The notes: a model not told the origin generated them from the sequence alone. 64,000 nt of DNA from Sphingomonas taxi (GCA_003240625.1 QFMX01000006.1:62001-126000); one strand, 5' to 3'. Shown: positions 1 through 8,303, numbered from the stretch's first letter. Translations and numbers: made by a program.

Positions 1-181
1 GGCCGCCAAACTCCCGATCCCGGCCTACGAACAGGCGATCAAAGCCAGCCACATCTTCAACCTGTTGCAAGCTCGCGGCGTAATCTCCGTAGCCGAACGC
101 CAAGCCTATATGGGCCGCGTCCGAGACTTGGCGAAGGGCGCCTGCGCAGCCTGGATGGACAAGCATGGATGGGCAGCGTGA
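1..181 (+). CDS. glyQ: Glycyl-tRNA synthetase alpha subunit, C-terminal end (partial)
   Basis: Only the last 59 codons are in the window; the reading frame begins at base 2. The peptide contains [10 protein letters not shown] and ISVAERQAY followed by GRVRDLAK, the conserved C-terminal helices of the alpha subunit of the heterotetrameric glycyl-tRNA synthetase. This enzyme charges tRNA-Gly in the cytoplasm. The beta subunit gene glyS follows on the same strand about 230 bases downstream, the usual glyQS order, which supports the call. The intervening spacer holds a long inverted repeat, so co-transcription is likely but not shown by tight spacing. Confidence 0.93.
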   Translation, partial: AAKLPIPAYEQAIKASHIFNLLQARGVISVAERQAYMGRVRDLAKGACAAWMDKHGWAA

Positions 182-200
182 TGGGCTCGTTAGAAGGTGT

Positions 201-378
201 GTTCACGCGGAGACGCGGAGACGCGGAGCAGAAGGGAGAAGGGGTGGCTCGCTTCCTCATTCATTCGCCCGTGCTCCAGCCTGGTGACGTGAGACGCCTA
301 CGGCGTCGAACAGCCGCGCGCAGTGCCCCAAACCTTTCTTCTATTCTTCTACTCCGCGTTTCCGCGTCTCCGCGTGAA
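201..378. repeat. Inverted repeat in the glyQ-glyS spacer (CGCGGAGACGCGGA type)
   Basis: A 19-base sequence at 201-219 (GTTCACGCGGAGACGCGGA) is matched by its exact reverse complement at 360-378. The inner flanks also contain repeated CGCGGA units. The arms are about 140 bases apart. The right arm ends about 30 bases before the glyS start codon. It looks like a dispersed intergenic element rather than a simple terminator, because the loop is long and no T-run follows. Confidence 0.75.
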
Positions 379-410
379 CCCAACTCCTTCTTCTTCGCGT
401 GCGAACCCAA

Positions 411-2843
411 ATGACCGACTTCCTTCTCGAACTCCGCTCCGAAGAAATCCCCGCCCGGATGCAGGCGAAGGCGCGCGAAGACCTCGCCAGGCTGTTCACC
501 GCCGAGCTCGTCAAGGCCGGTATCGCCACCAGCGCCATCGTCACCTACGCGACCCCGCGCCGCCTGACGCTGATCGCGCGCGACCTGCCGCTTGAGACCG
601 CCGCCGTCTCCGAGGAAACCAAGGGCCCCAAGACCTCCGCCCCCCCGCAGGCGCTCGAAGGCTTCCTCCGCAAGACCGGCCTCACCCGCGAGCAACTCGT
701 CGACCGAAACGGCACGCTCTTCGCGGTCACCGAAAAGCCCGGCAGAGCCACCGCCGCCGTGCTCGCAGAGGCGATCCCCGCGATCGTCCGCGCGTTCCCG
801 TGGCCGAAGTCGATGCGCTGGGGCGATGCCTCCGCCAGCACCGAATCGCTCCGCTGGGTCCGCCCGCTGCAAGGCATCGTCGCGCTGCTCGGCGAAGAGA
901 TCGTGCCGTTCGAGATCGCCGGCATCGCCAGCGGCGCCGCCACGCTCGGCCACCGCTTCCACCACCCGTACCAGATCACGATCGGCGGCGCGCACGACTA
1001 TGTCGAGAAACTGCGCGCCTGCCACGTCATCGTCGACCACGACGAACGCGCCACGCTGATCCGCGACCACGCGCGCGAAGCCGCCGCGCAGGCCGGGCTC
1101 GAACTGATCGAGGACGAAGGCCTCGTCGCAGAGAATGCCGGGCTGACGGAATGGCCGATTCCCCTGTTAGGCCAGTTCGATCCCGCTTTTCTCGACGTCC
1201 CGCCGGAGGTGATCCAGCTCACGGCACGCGTAAATCAGAAATATTTCGTCTGCCGCGGGGCCGACGGAAAGCTCGCGAACGCGTTCGTCTGTACCGCTAA
1301 CATCGATGCGCACGACGGGGGTGCGGGCATCGTCGAGGGCAACCGCAAAGTCCTCGCCGCGCGCCTGTCGGATGCGAAGTTCTTCTACGACACCGACCTC
1401 AAGGTCCCGCTCGAAGAGCAGGCCGAGAAGCTGTCGAAGATCGTCTTCCACGAGAAACTCGGCACGGTGGCGGACAAGGTAGACCGCGTCGCGAAGCTCG
1501 CGCGCTGGCTGGTAGAAGAGGGCATAATAACTTCTGCTTTTGCTTCTGCTCCCCTCCCGCTCGCGGGAGGGGTCGGGGGAGGGCCTGACACAACCACCAC
1601 CGCCGCGCTTGAGGCCAACCCCTCCCCCGACCCCTCCCGCAAGCGGGAAGGGAGCAGTGAGTTGGCAGACCAAGCAGACCGCGCAGCCCGCCTCGCAAAA
1701 GCAGACCTCGTAACCGGCATGGTCGGCGAGTTCCCCGAGCTACAAGGCCTGATGGGCGGCTACTACGCCGCCGCACAGGGCGAGCGCCCATCCGTCGCCA
1801 CCGCCATCCGCGACCACTACAAGCCGGTCGGCCAAGGCGACGACGTCCCCACCGACCCGGTAACGGTGGCCGTGAGCTTGGCGGACAAGCTGGATACGAT
1901 TGCACAGTTTTTCGCTGAAAAAATGGTGCCTACGGGCTCGAAGGACCCCTTTGCTCTTCGCCGTGCTGCCTTGGGAATAATTCAGTTGGCTTTCGCGAAC
2001 GGTCTTCGGTTCTCAGTTAAAGATGTGGCGATGCGCGCCGCGGGAGATCGGCTGCTCGGTGAAATGATGCACGACGAAGATACTCAAAAGGTTCGCGCAG
2101 CTTTTATGCGCAGCGACCTGTCTAACGTCGATGACGATAGCTTTTTGAAGGTGTTCGAAGCGATCGAACTAGCCGCAAAATCAAAAATGGCGGAACAGAT
2201 ACCGGTTCTGGCGAAAACGATGCGTACTGTCGGGTTGAGTGTTCTCGACTTCTTCGCCGACCGCCTCAAAGTCCAGCAACGCGAAGCCGGCGTGCGTCAC
2301 GACCTGATCGACGCGGTGTTCGCGCTCGGGGGCGAGGACGATCTCGTCCGCCTGCTCGCGCGCGTCCACGCGCTCCAGGCGTTCGTCACCACCGAGGACG
2401 GCGCGAACCTGCTCGCCGGCTACAAGCGCGCCGCCAATATCCTGAAGAAGGAAGCCCCTTCTTCTCCCTCTCCCCTGCGGGGAGAGGGTAGGGGTGAGGG
2501 GCTGCCAAGCAGTGCAGCGCCCGGAACAGCCCCTCACCCCAACCCCTCCCTTCCAGGAAGGGGCGAAGAGGAAACGCTGTCCTACACCCCCGAACCCGCA
2601 GAGAGTGCGCTCCACACCGCGCTCGACTCGGCCGAACCCCGCGCCACCGCCGCGATCGCGCGCGAGGACTTCGCCGGCGCGATGGCCGCGCTCGCCTCGC
2701 TGCGCGCGCCGATCGACGCGTTTTTTGATAGCGTTATCGTCAACGACGCCGATCCCGCCAAGCGCTCCGCCCGTCTCGCGCTACTTGAGCGAGTTCGCGC
2801 CGCAGTGCACAATGTGGCAGACTTTTCTCGGATCGAGGGCTGA
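411..2843 (+). CDS. glyS: Glycyl-tRNA synthetase beta subunit with in-frame repeat insertions
   Basis: The product is the beta subunit of the alpha2-beta2 glycyl-tRNA synthetase and begins MTDFLLELRSEEIPARM, the family N-terminus. An upstream in-frame GTG at 399 would add four residues, but the ATG matches the family start; no clear ribosome-binding site is visible for either. At 810 aa it is longer than I expect for the family. Three stretches look additional: about residues 380-415 and 685-719 are translated palindromic repeats that also occur between genes in this window, and about residues 487-617 have different codon use and an unusual sequence. The flanking family core is intact, for example LADRAARLAKADL-like and FFADRLKVQQREAGVRHD, and the frame is open to the stop. 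The gene therefore looks functional, and the identity is secure. Confidence 0.95.
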   Translation: MTDFLLELRSEEIPARMQAKAREDLARLFTAELVKAGIATSAIVTYATPRRLTLIARDLPLETAAVSEETKGPKTSAPPQALEGFLRKTGLTREQLVDRNGTLFAVTEKPGRATAAVLAEAIPAIVRAFPWPKSMRWGDASASTESLRWVRPLQGIVALLGEEIVPFEIAGIASGAATLGHRFHHPYQITIGGAHDYVEKLRACHVIVDHDERATLIRDHAREAAAQAGLELIEDEGLVAENAGLTEWPIPLLGQFDPAFLDVPPEVIQLTARVNQKYFVCRGADGKLANAFVCTANIDAHDGGAGIVEGNRKVLAARLSDAKFFYDTDLKVPLEEQAEKLSKIVFHEKLGTVADKVDRVAKLARWLVEEGIITSAFASAPLPLAGGVGGGPDTTTTAALEANPSPDPSRKREGSSELADQADRAARLAKADLVTGMVGEFPELQGLMGGYYAAAQGERPSVATAIRDHYKPVGQGDDVPTDPVTVAVSLADKLDTIAQFFAEKMVPTGSKDPFALRRAALGIIQLAFANGLRFSVKDVAMRAAGDRLLGEMMHDEDTQKVRAAFMRSDLSNVDDDSFLKVFEAIELAAKSKMAEQIPVLAKTMRTVGLSVLDFFADRLKVQQREAGVRHDLIDAVFALGGEDDLVRLLARVHALQAFVTTEDGANLLAGYKRAANILKKEAPSSPSPLRGEGRGEGLPSSAAPGTAPHPNPSLPGRGEEETLSYTPEPAESALHTALDSAEPRATAAIAREDFAGAMAALASLRAPIDAFFDSVIVNDADPAKRSARLALLERVRAAVHNVADFSRIEG
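1549..1654. repeat. Palindromic repeat (family C) inserted in frame in glyS
   Basis: The arms at about 1549-1582 and 1621-1654 are near-perfect reverse complements, with two mismatches over 34 bases. Each arm carries a shorter internal palindrome around CCCGCTCGCGGG or CCCGCAAGCGGG. The right arm, read on the other strand, is identical over 34 bases to an intergenic copy starting at 33630. Translation gives a Pro/Gly-rich segment ([13 protein letters not shown], then [12 protein letters not shown]). Confidence 0.85.
2464..2566. repeat. Palindromic repeat (family D) inserted in frame in glyS
   Basis: The left part (CTCCCCTGCGGGGAGAGGG followed by TAGGGGTGAGGGGC) is mirrored by GCCCCTCACCCCAACCCCTC ahead of a CTTCCAGGAAGG core. 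Similar motifs recur between genes at 63681-63829 and as a minimal hairpin at 20336. In glyS it is translated as PSPLRGEGRGEG and PHPNPSLPGRGEE. Confidence 0.82.
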
Positions 2844-2915
2844 TGTGTCTTGGCCTAACCCGGCCTAACCTTCTTTCCTGATCCCCGCGCAAAACAAGCA
2901 CTTAGAGGACCGACC

Positions 2916-5579
2916 ATGACCCAATATGTGTATCGCTTCGGCGGCGGTGTTTCGGATGGCGGCAAGGGCGACAAGAACCTGCTGGGCGGCAAGGGCGCAA
3001 ACCTCGCCGAGATGGCGTCGATCGGCCTCCCGGTCCCGCCGGGCTTCACGATCTCGACCGACTTCTGCGCGGTCTATTACGACGAGGGCGGCCAGTTCCC
3101 GCAGAGCCTGCGCGACGAGGTCGCCACCGGCCTCGCGCACATCGAAGGCGTCACCGGCAAGAAGTTCGGCGACCCCGCCGACCCGTTGCTCGTTTCGGTC
3201 CGCTCCGGCGCCCGCGCCTCGATGCCGGGAATGATGGACACCGTCCTCAATCTCGGCCTCAACGACCAGACCGTCGAAGGTCTTGCCGCCAAGTCCGAGG
3301 ACGCGCGCTTCGCCTGGGACAGCTACCGCCGCTTCATCCAGATGTACGCCGACGTCGTCCTCGAACTCGATCACGGCGCGTTCGAGGAAGCGCTGGAGAT
3401 CGCCAAGGAAGACCAGGGCTTCACGCTCGACACCGAACTCTCCGCCGACGACCTGCGCAAACTCGTCGCCGAATATAAGGGCCTCGTCGAGAAGCTCTGG
3501 GGCAAGCCGTTCCCGCAGGACGTCCACGACCAGCTCTGGGGTGCGGTCGGCGCAGTCTTCGGCTCGTGGCAGTCGGAGCGGGCGAAAGTCTATCGCCGCC
3601 TCAACGACATCCCCGGCGGCTGGGGCACCGCGGTCAACATCCAGGCGATGGTGTTCGGCAACATGGGCGACACCTCGGCGACCGGCGTCGCGTTCACGCG
3701 CGACCCGTCGAAGGGCGACCGCGCCTATTACGGCGAATTCCTGATCAATGCGCAGGGCGAAGACGTCGTCGCCGGCATCCGCACGCCGCAGTATCTCACC
3801 AAGACCGCGCGCGAAGACGCCGGCGCCAAGGCCTCGTCGATGGAAGAGGCGATGCCCGAGGTCTATCACCAGCTCGCCGACGTGTTCGACACGCTCGAAA
3901 ACCACTACCGCGACATGCAGGACATCGAGTTCACGGTCGAGAAGACCAAGCTCTGGATGCTCCAGACGCGCGCCGGCAAGCGCACCGCCAAGGCCGCGCT
4001 CAAGATCGCCGTCGACATGGCGAACGAAGGCCTCATCACCCGCGAGGAAGCGATCCTCCGCGTCGAGCCGATGGCGCTCGACCAGCTGCTCCACCCGACG
4101 CTCGATCCCAAGGCGCACCGCGACGTGCTGACCAAGGGCCTCCCCGCATCGCCGGGTGCAGCCTCGGGTGCGGTCGTGTTCGACGCCGATGCCGCCGAGA
4201 AGAAGGCCGCCGACGGCGTCGCGGTCATCCTCGTCCGCACTGAAACCTCGCCCGACGACATCCACGGCATGCACGCCGCCAAGGGAATCCTTACCGCCCG
4301 CGGCGGGATGACGTCACACGCTGCCGTGGTAGCACGCGGCATGGGACGCCCCTGCGTTTCGGGCGCCGGCACGCTCTCCATCGACGCCAAGGCGAAGATC
4401 ATGCGCTGCGGCGGCCGCGAGGTGAAGGAGGGCGACCTGCTCACCATCGACGGCACCACCGGCGAAGTGATGATCGGCGCGGTCGCGACCGTGCAGCCCG
4501 AGCTGTCGGGCGATTTCGCGACGCTGATGGTCTGGGCCGACGAGGTCCGCCGCCTGAAGGTCCGCGCGAACGCCGAAACGCCGGAAGATTGCCGCGTCGC
4601 CCGCGAGTTCGGCGCGGAAGGCGTCGGTCTCTGCCGTACCGAGCATATGTTCTTCGAGAGCAGCCGCATCACCAACGTCCGCCAGATGATCTTGGCGAGC
4701 GATGAAAAGGGCCGCCGCGCGGCGCTCGAAAAGCTGCTCCCCGAACAGCGCAAGGATTTCACCGAGATCCTCGAGGTGATGGCGGGGCTCCCGGTGACGA
4801 TCCGCCTGCTCGACCCGCCGCTCCACGAATTCCTCCCCCACGAGGAATCCGAGTTCGCCGAAGTCGCGACCGCGGCGGGCGTCGACGTCGACACGCTCAA
4901 GCGCCGTGCGGCAGAGTTGCACGAGTTCAACCCGATGCTCGGCCACCGCGGGTGCCGTCTCGGCGTCACTTATCCCGAGATCTACGAGATGCAGGCGCGC
5001 GCCATCTTCGAGGCAGCGGTAGACGTCGCGGAGAAGTCCGGCGCGGCCCCGATCCCCGAAGTCATGATCCCGCTCGTCGCCACCCGCCGCGAGCTGGAAC
5101 TGATGAAGGCCGTCGTCGACAAGGCCGCCCAAGCCGTGTTCGCCGAAAAGGGCCGCACGATCGAGTATCTGGTCGGCACGATGATCGAACTCCCCCGCGC
5201 TGCTTTGCGGGCGGGTGAAATCGCGGAAGTCGGCGAGTTCTTCTCGTTCGGCACCAACGACCTGACGCAGACGACTTTGGGCGTCAGTCGCGACGACGCC
5301 TCGCGCTTCCTCGGCGCCTATGTCGAGCAGGGCATCTACGCGAAGGACCCGTTCGTCAGCATCGACGTCGAGGGCGTCGGCGAGCTGATCGAGATCGCAG
5401 CGGAACGTGGCCGGAAAACCCGCGAGGGCATCAAGCTCGGCATCTGCGGCGAACACGGCGGCGATCCGGCAAGTATCGCGTTCTGCGAAAAGGTCGGCCT
5501 CGATTACGTTTCGGCCAGCCCCTACCGCGTCCCGATCGCTCGCTTGGCAGCGGCCCAGGCTGCGCTGCAGCAGAAGTAA
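2916..5579 (+). CDS. ppdK: Pyruvate, phosphate dikinase
   Basis: This cytoplasmic enzyme interconverts pyruvate, ATP and phosphate with phosphoenolpyruvate, AMP and pyrophosphate, linking glycolysis to gluconeogenesis. The 887-aa length is normal for the family. The N-terminal ATP-grasp half starts with the family motif GGKGANLAEMASIGLPVPPG. The swivelling phosphohistidine domain carries GGMTSHAAVVARGMG at about residue 465. The C-terminal PEP/pyruvate barrel ends with the catalytic cysteine in GICGEHGGDP near residue 842. The start ATG is preceded by AGAGGACCGACC, a reasonable ribosome-binding site. It lies 72 bases after glyS on the same strand. Confidence 0.97.
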   Translation: MTQYVYRFGGGVSDGGKGDKNLLGGKGANLAEMASIGLPVPPGFTISTDFCAVYYDEGGQFPQSLRDEVATGLAHIEGVTGKKFGDPADPLLVSVRSGARASMPGMMDTVLNLGLNDQTVEGLAAKSEDARFAWDSYRRFIQMYADVVLELDHGAFEEALEIAKEDQGFTLDTELSADDLRKLVAEYKGLVEKLWGKPFPQDVHDQLWGAVGAVFGSWQSERAKVYRRLNDIPGGWGTAVNIQAMVFGNMGDTSATGVAFTRDPSKGDRAYYGEFLINAQGEDVVAGIRTPQYLTKTAREDAGAKASSMEEAMPEVYHQLADVFDTLENHYRDMQDIEFTVEKTKLWMLQTRAGKRTAKAALKIAVDMANEGLITREEAILRVEPMALDQLLHPTLDPKAHRDVLTKGLPASPGAASGAVVFDADAAEKKAADGVAVILVRTETSPDDIHGMHAAKGILTARGGMTSHAAVVARGMGRPCVSGAGTLSIDAKAKIMRCGGREVKEGDLLTIDGTTGEVMIGAVATVQPELSGDFATLMVWADEVRRLKVRANAETPEDCRVAREFGAEGVGLCRTEHMFFESSRITNVRQMILASDEKGRRAALEKLLPEQRKDFTEILEVMAGLPVTIRLLDPPLHEFLPHEESEFAEVATAAGVDVDTLKRRAAELHEFNPMLGHRGCRLGVTYPEIYEMQARAIFEAAVDVAEKSGAAPIPEVMIPLVATRRELELMKAVVDKAAQAVFAEKGRTIEYLVGTMIELPRAALRAGEIAEVGEFFSFGTNDLTQTTLGVSRDDASRFLGAYVEQGIYAKDPFVSIDVEGVGELIEIAAERGRKTREGIKLGICGEHGGDPASIAFCEKVGLDYVSASPYRVPIARLAAAQAALQQK

Positions 5580-5595
5580 CGCCCACCCAAACAAG

Positions 5596-5701
5596 CACCA
5601 CCCCGGCGAAGGCCGGGGCCCAATTGGAACGTCCAGAGTAACAGAGCACTACCCCTATTTACTAAACGCTCCCAATTGGGCCCCGGCCTCCGCCGGGGTG
5701 G
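5596..5701. repeat. Palindromic intergenic repeat, family A (copy 1)
   Basis: The left arm (CACCACCCCGGCGAAGGCC then GGGGCCCAATTGG) and right arm (CCAATTGGGCCCC then GGCCTCCGCCGGGGTGG) form a long inverted repeat around a unique centre. Related copies lie at 43634-43739, 47054-47161 and 56151-56259. It fills the first half of the ppdK/pilus-operon spacer (5580-5799). Confidence 0.88.
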
Positions 5702-5716
5702 AAGAAGAAAAGAATG

Positions 5717-5768
5717 TGTCCCCGCGAAGGCGGGGACACAGACTGGGCTCCCGCCTTCGCGGGAGAAC
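5717..5768. repeat. Palindromic intergenic repeat, family B (copy 1)
   Basis: Two adjacent hairpins built on CCCGCGAAGGCGGG and CCCGCCTTCGCGGG flank a GACTGGG centre. Related copies lie at 43801-43855, 49688-49763 and 56295-56372. Families A and B are adjacent at three of the four sites. No gene is visible in the rest of the 5580-5799 spacer. Confidence 0.85.
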
Positions 5769-5799
5769 AAGGGGGCAGGGGCCGACCTACCCCCAACCC

Positions 5800-6225
5800 T
5801 CACCGACGCTGATCAAAATCGAACCAACCACGCTTGGTCCCATCGGCATTATACGCCGGCCGAGCATAACCCGGCCGCGCCGAAGACAGCGCCCCGGACC
5901 GCGACGTATCGACAACCGGATCACGCCCGACAACCGGATCACGCCCGACAACCGGCGCCCGATCGACCACCGGCGTCGCAACCCGCGCCGCCTCGATCTC
6001 CTTCACCAACCGGGCATTCTCCCGCTCGGCTTCGACCACCCGCTTCTCGGCCGCTGCCGCCCGAACATCGCCATCCTTCTTCACCGAAGCATGTGCGTCC
6101 CGCTCTGCCAGATAGCGCGCCTTCCACTTCTTGCCGCCCGGATGGCTCGCCAATCCGAACAGCCAGCCGGCAACGAAAACCAGCGCAAGCGCCGCGAACT
6201 GCGTAGGTGTGGAAAACAACGGCAT
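5800..6225 (-). CDS. Small membrane-anchored hypothetical protein at the end of the pilus operon
   Basis: I do not recognise this 141-aa protein. A hydrophobic helix (about residues 7-24, FAALALVFVAGWLFGLAS) is followed by a basic patch (HPGGKKWKARYL) and a charged, probably coiled-coil stretch to about residue 72. A six-residue repeat VVGRDP then occurs twice, plus partial copies, encoded by an 18-base tandem repeat. The C-terminus is Arg/Tyr/Asp-rich. The start was chosen because GGAGGG lies seven to eight bases upstream of this ATG; the frame is open ten codons further but without such a site. It follows tadC by 54 bases in the same direction, so it may be part of the pilus operon, but no function can be assigned. 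Confidence 0.7.
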   Translation of the reverse strand: MPLFSTPTQFAALALVFVAGWLFGLASHPGGKKWKARYLAERDAHASVKKDGDVRAAAAEKRVVEAERENARLVKEIEAARVATPVVDRAPVVGRDPVVGRDPVVDTSRSGALSSARPGYARPAYNADGTKRGWFDFDQRR

Positions 6226-6279
6226 CGTAAAAACCCTCCTGTTACGGGAGCCCAACGATCCGCCGCGCCAGCGGTTGCT

Positions 6280-7275
6280 TCAGGTCTTCATGAGCGCATC
6301 GGAGATCGAACACGCCGCCGGCCCGAGGATGACCACGAACAGCACGGGAAGGATGAACAGGATCAGCGGGATCGTCATGATCGCCGGCAACCGCGCCGCC
6401 TTCTCCTCCGCGCGCATCATCCGCTCGTTACGGAATTCGCCCGACAGCACGCGCAGCGCCGACGCCAGCGGCGTGCCGTATTTCTCGGTCTGGATCATCG
6501 TCGTGACGACGCCCTTCACGGCATCCAGCTTCACCCGCATCGCCAGGTTTTCGAACGCCGTCCGCCGGTCCGTGAGGAATCCCAGCTCGATCGCGGTCAG
6601 CGTGAACTCCTCGCCAAGCTCGGGATACGCCCGGCTCAGCTCGCGCGCGACGCGGTGGAACGCCGCATCGACCGTCAGCCCCGCCTCGGCGCAGATCACC
6701 AGCAGATCGAGCGCGTCCGGCAAGCCCTTGCGGATCGCATCCGAGCGCTTCTTGATCTTGTTGTCGAGATACAGGTCCGGCGCCTTGTAGCTCAGGATGA
6801 AGGTCATCGCGACGAGCCCGTATTTCTTCAACGGACCCCAGGTCGCAAAGCCATCGGTGCCATAGACCCAGTACAGCATCGCCCCACCCAGCACGATCGG
6901 CAGCACGAGACGCCCGAAAATGACCGCCGGCGCCCATTCCTTCGATCGGATGCCGGCCTGCATCAGCTTCAGCTGGACCGCCTTGACCTGGCTGTCCTGC
7001 AGCATCTTCATCGACGACAGCATGCCGCGCATCTTGTCCGCGGTGTCGTTGCGCTGGACCAGCTTGGCGCGACGCTTGGTCGAGGCGGTGATGCCCGCCT
7101 TCAGCTGCTCGCGGCGATCGTTCAGCGCCTTGACGCGCTTGGTCATCGGATCGCTCACCGTAGTCGCGGCGTAGATCGCGACCATCACCGCGAACGCGGC
7201 AATGCCCGACAGGATCGTCGCGACCGTGAGTACGTCGAAACCAAGGATGGTAGGTCCGCCGGTGGTGCCCATCAT
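6280..7275 (-). CDS. tadC: Type II secretion F-family protein, TadC (pilus inner-membrane platform)
   Basis: This is one of the two inner-membrane platform proteins of the Tad/Flp type IVc pilus. The 331-aa protein has an N-terminal transmembrane segment, a cytoplasmic region, a second hydrophobic pair near residues 145-180, and the T2SSF core (ALDLLVICAEAGLTVDAAF, then ELSRAYPELGEEF). It ends in another membrane helix (IPLILFILPVLFVVILGPA). It starts six bases after the tadB stop, so the two are co-translated. Either of two adjacent ATG codons could initiate. The family is certain; the TadC rather than TadB name rests on gene order and the second position. Confidence 0.93.
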   Translation of the reverse strand: MMGTTGGPTILGFDVLTVATILSGIAAFAVMVAIYAATTVSDPMTKRVKALNDRREQLKAGITASTKRRAKLVQRNDTADKMRGMLSSMKMLQDSQVKAVQLKLMQAGIRSKEWAPAVIFGRLVLPIVLGGAMLYWVYGTDGFATWGPLKKYGLVAMTFILSYKAPDLYLDNKIKKRSDAIRKGLPDALDLLVICAEAGLTVDAAFHRVARELSRAYPELGEEFTLTAIELGFLTDRRTAFENLAMRVKLDAVKGVVTTMIQTEKYGTPLASALRVLSGEFRNERMMRAEEKAARLPAIMTIPLILFILPVLFVVILGPAACSISDALMKT

Positions 7276-7281
7276 GTGCCC

Positions 7282-8253
7282 CTAGATCTCGAAGCTGATC
7301 ATCTTGGACATGATGAAGGCGCCGATCGCCATCCACACCATGCCGCCCATGCCGATCGCCATCAGCCGCTCGTCGATGAAGAAATTCTGCATGTACGTAC
7401 CGTTGATAACCCAGATCATCGCGAACACGATGAACGGCAGCGCGCCGATGATGTAGGCCGACGCCTTCGACTCCGACGACATCGCCTTGATCTTCAGCTT
7501 CATCTGGCCGCGCAACCGCAGCACGTTGGACAGGTTCGCCAGGGTCTCCGCCAGATTGCCGCCGGTCTCACGCTGAATCGCGATGGTGATCACGAAGAAC
7601 TGGAATTCGGGCGTGCCGAGCCGGTCCGCGGTTTCCTGCAGCGCGGCATCCATCGTCCGGCCGATCTTCATCTTGTCGCTGACCGCGCGAAACTCCTCGC
7701 CGACCGGCCCATCGACTTCCTGGCCGACGACCCCGATCGTCTCGCTGATCGGCAGGCCCGAGCGGAGCCCGCGGACCAGCAGGTCGATCGCGTCGGGAAA
7801 CTTGGCGGTGAACTTGCCGATCCGGCGCGCGATCGTCTTGCTCACGACGAAATGCGGCAAGCCGACACCGATGAACAGGCCGACGAACAGGGCCAGCAGG
7901 ATCGGCAGGCCCCTGAGGGCCATCAGCAGCGCGACGACCAACGTAATGCCGGCGGTCGCCAGTCCATATTGGCCGACGGTCCACGTCTTTCCGGTCATCG
8001 CCAGGCGCTTGGCGAGCTGGACGGGATTGGGCAGGATGCGCGTGAACGCGACGTCCATCTTCGTGTTGCGGTTGGTCGAGATGCGCCGCATCTGCGCCTC
8101 GGCGACGACCAGCGCGTCGCCGTGGCGCTCGCGCAGCGATGCGATCCGCCGGGACTGCGCACGGCTGGCCGACGGTCCCGCGAAGGCGAACGCCACCATG
8201 CCGAGCACCACGACGGCACCGATCATCATCAACAGCAGCGGCAACATTTCCAT
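7282..8253 (-). CDS. tadB: Type II secretion F-family protein, TadB (pilus inner-membrane platform)
   Basis: This is the partner platform protein of the Tad pilus, 323 aa. An N-terminal membrane helix (LLMMIGAVVVLGMVAFAF) is followed by paired hydrophobic segments around residues 95-135. The T2SSF domain (FPDAIDLLVRGLRSGLPI, then ETGGNLAETLANLSNVLR) and C-terminal helices complete it. It sits between cpaE and tadC, where most tad loci have cpaF directly upstream of tadB. Here only 50 non-coding bases separate it from cpaE, and the ATPase gene is absent. Confidence 0.93.
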   Translation of the reverse strand: MEMLPLLLMMIGAVVVLGMVAFAFAGPSASRAQSRRIASLRERHGDALVVAEAQMRRISTNRNTKMDVAFTRILPNPVQLAKRLAMTGKTWTVGQYGLATAGITLVVALLMALRGLPILLALFVGLFIGVGLPHFVVSKTIARRIGKFTAKFPDAIDLLVRGLRSGLPISETIGVVGQEVDGPVGEEFRAVSDKMKIGRTMDAALQETADRLGTPEFQFFVITIAIQRETGGNLAETLANLSNVLRLRGQMKLKIKAMSSESKASAYIIGALPFIVFAMIWVINGTYMQNFFIDERLMAIGMGGMVWMAIGAFIMSKMISFEI

Positions 8254-8303
8254 CGCGGCCTAACGCCTCCGTCTTGTCGTCATGCGGATTGGACGCGCGC
8301 TGC

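Noticed and set aside
2865..4274. Long open frame on the strand opposite ppdK
   Set aside because: High-GC genes with G/C third positions create long antisense frames. The composition is Arg/Gly/Val-rich with no domain, and ppdK on the other strand is unambiguous.
5911..5964. Short direct repeats that could suggest a CRISPR
   Set aside because: They are contiguous 18-base units inside a coding region with no spacers and no cas genes nearby. No CRISPR array was seen anywhere in the window.
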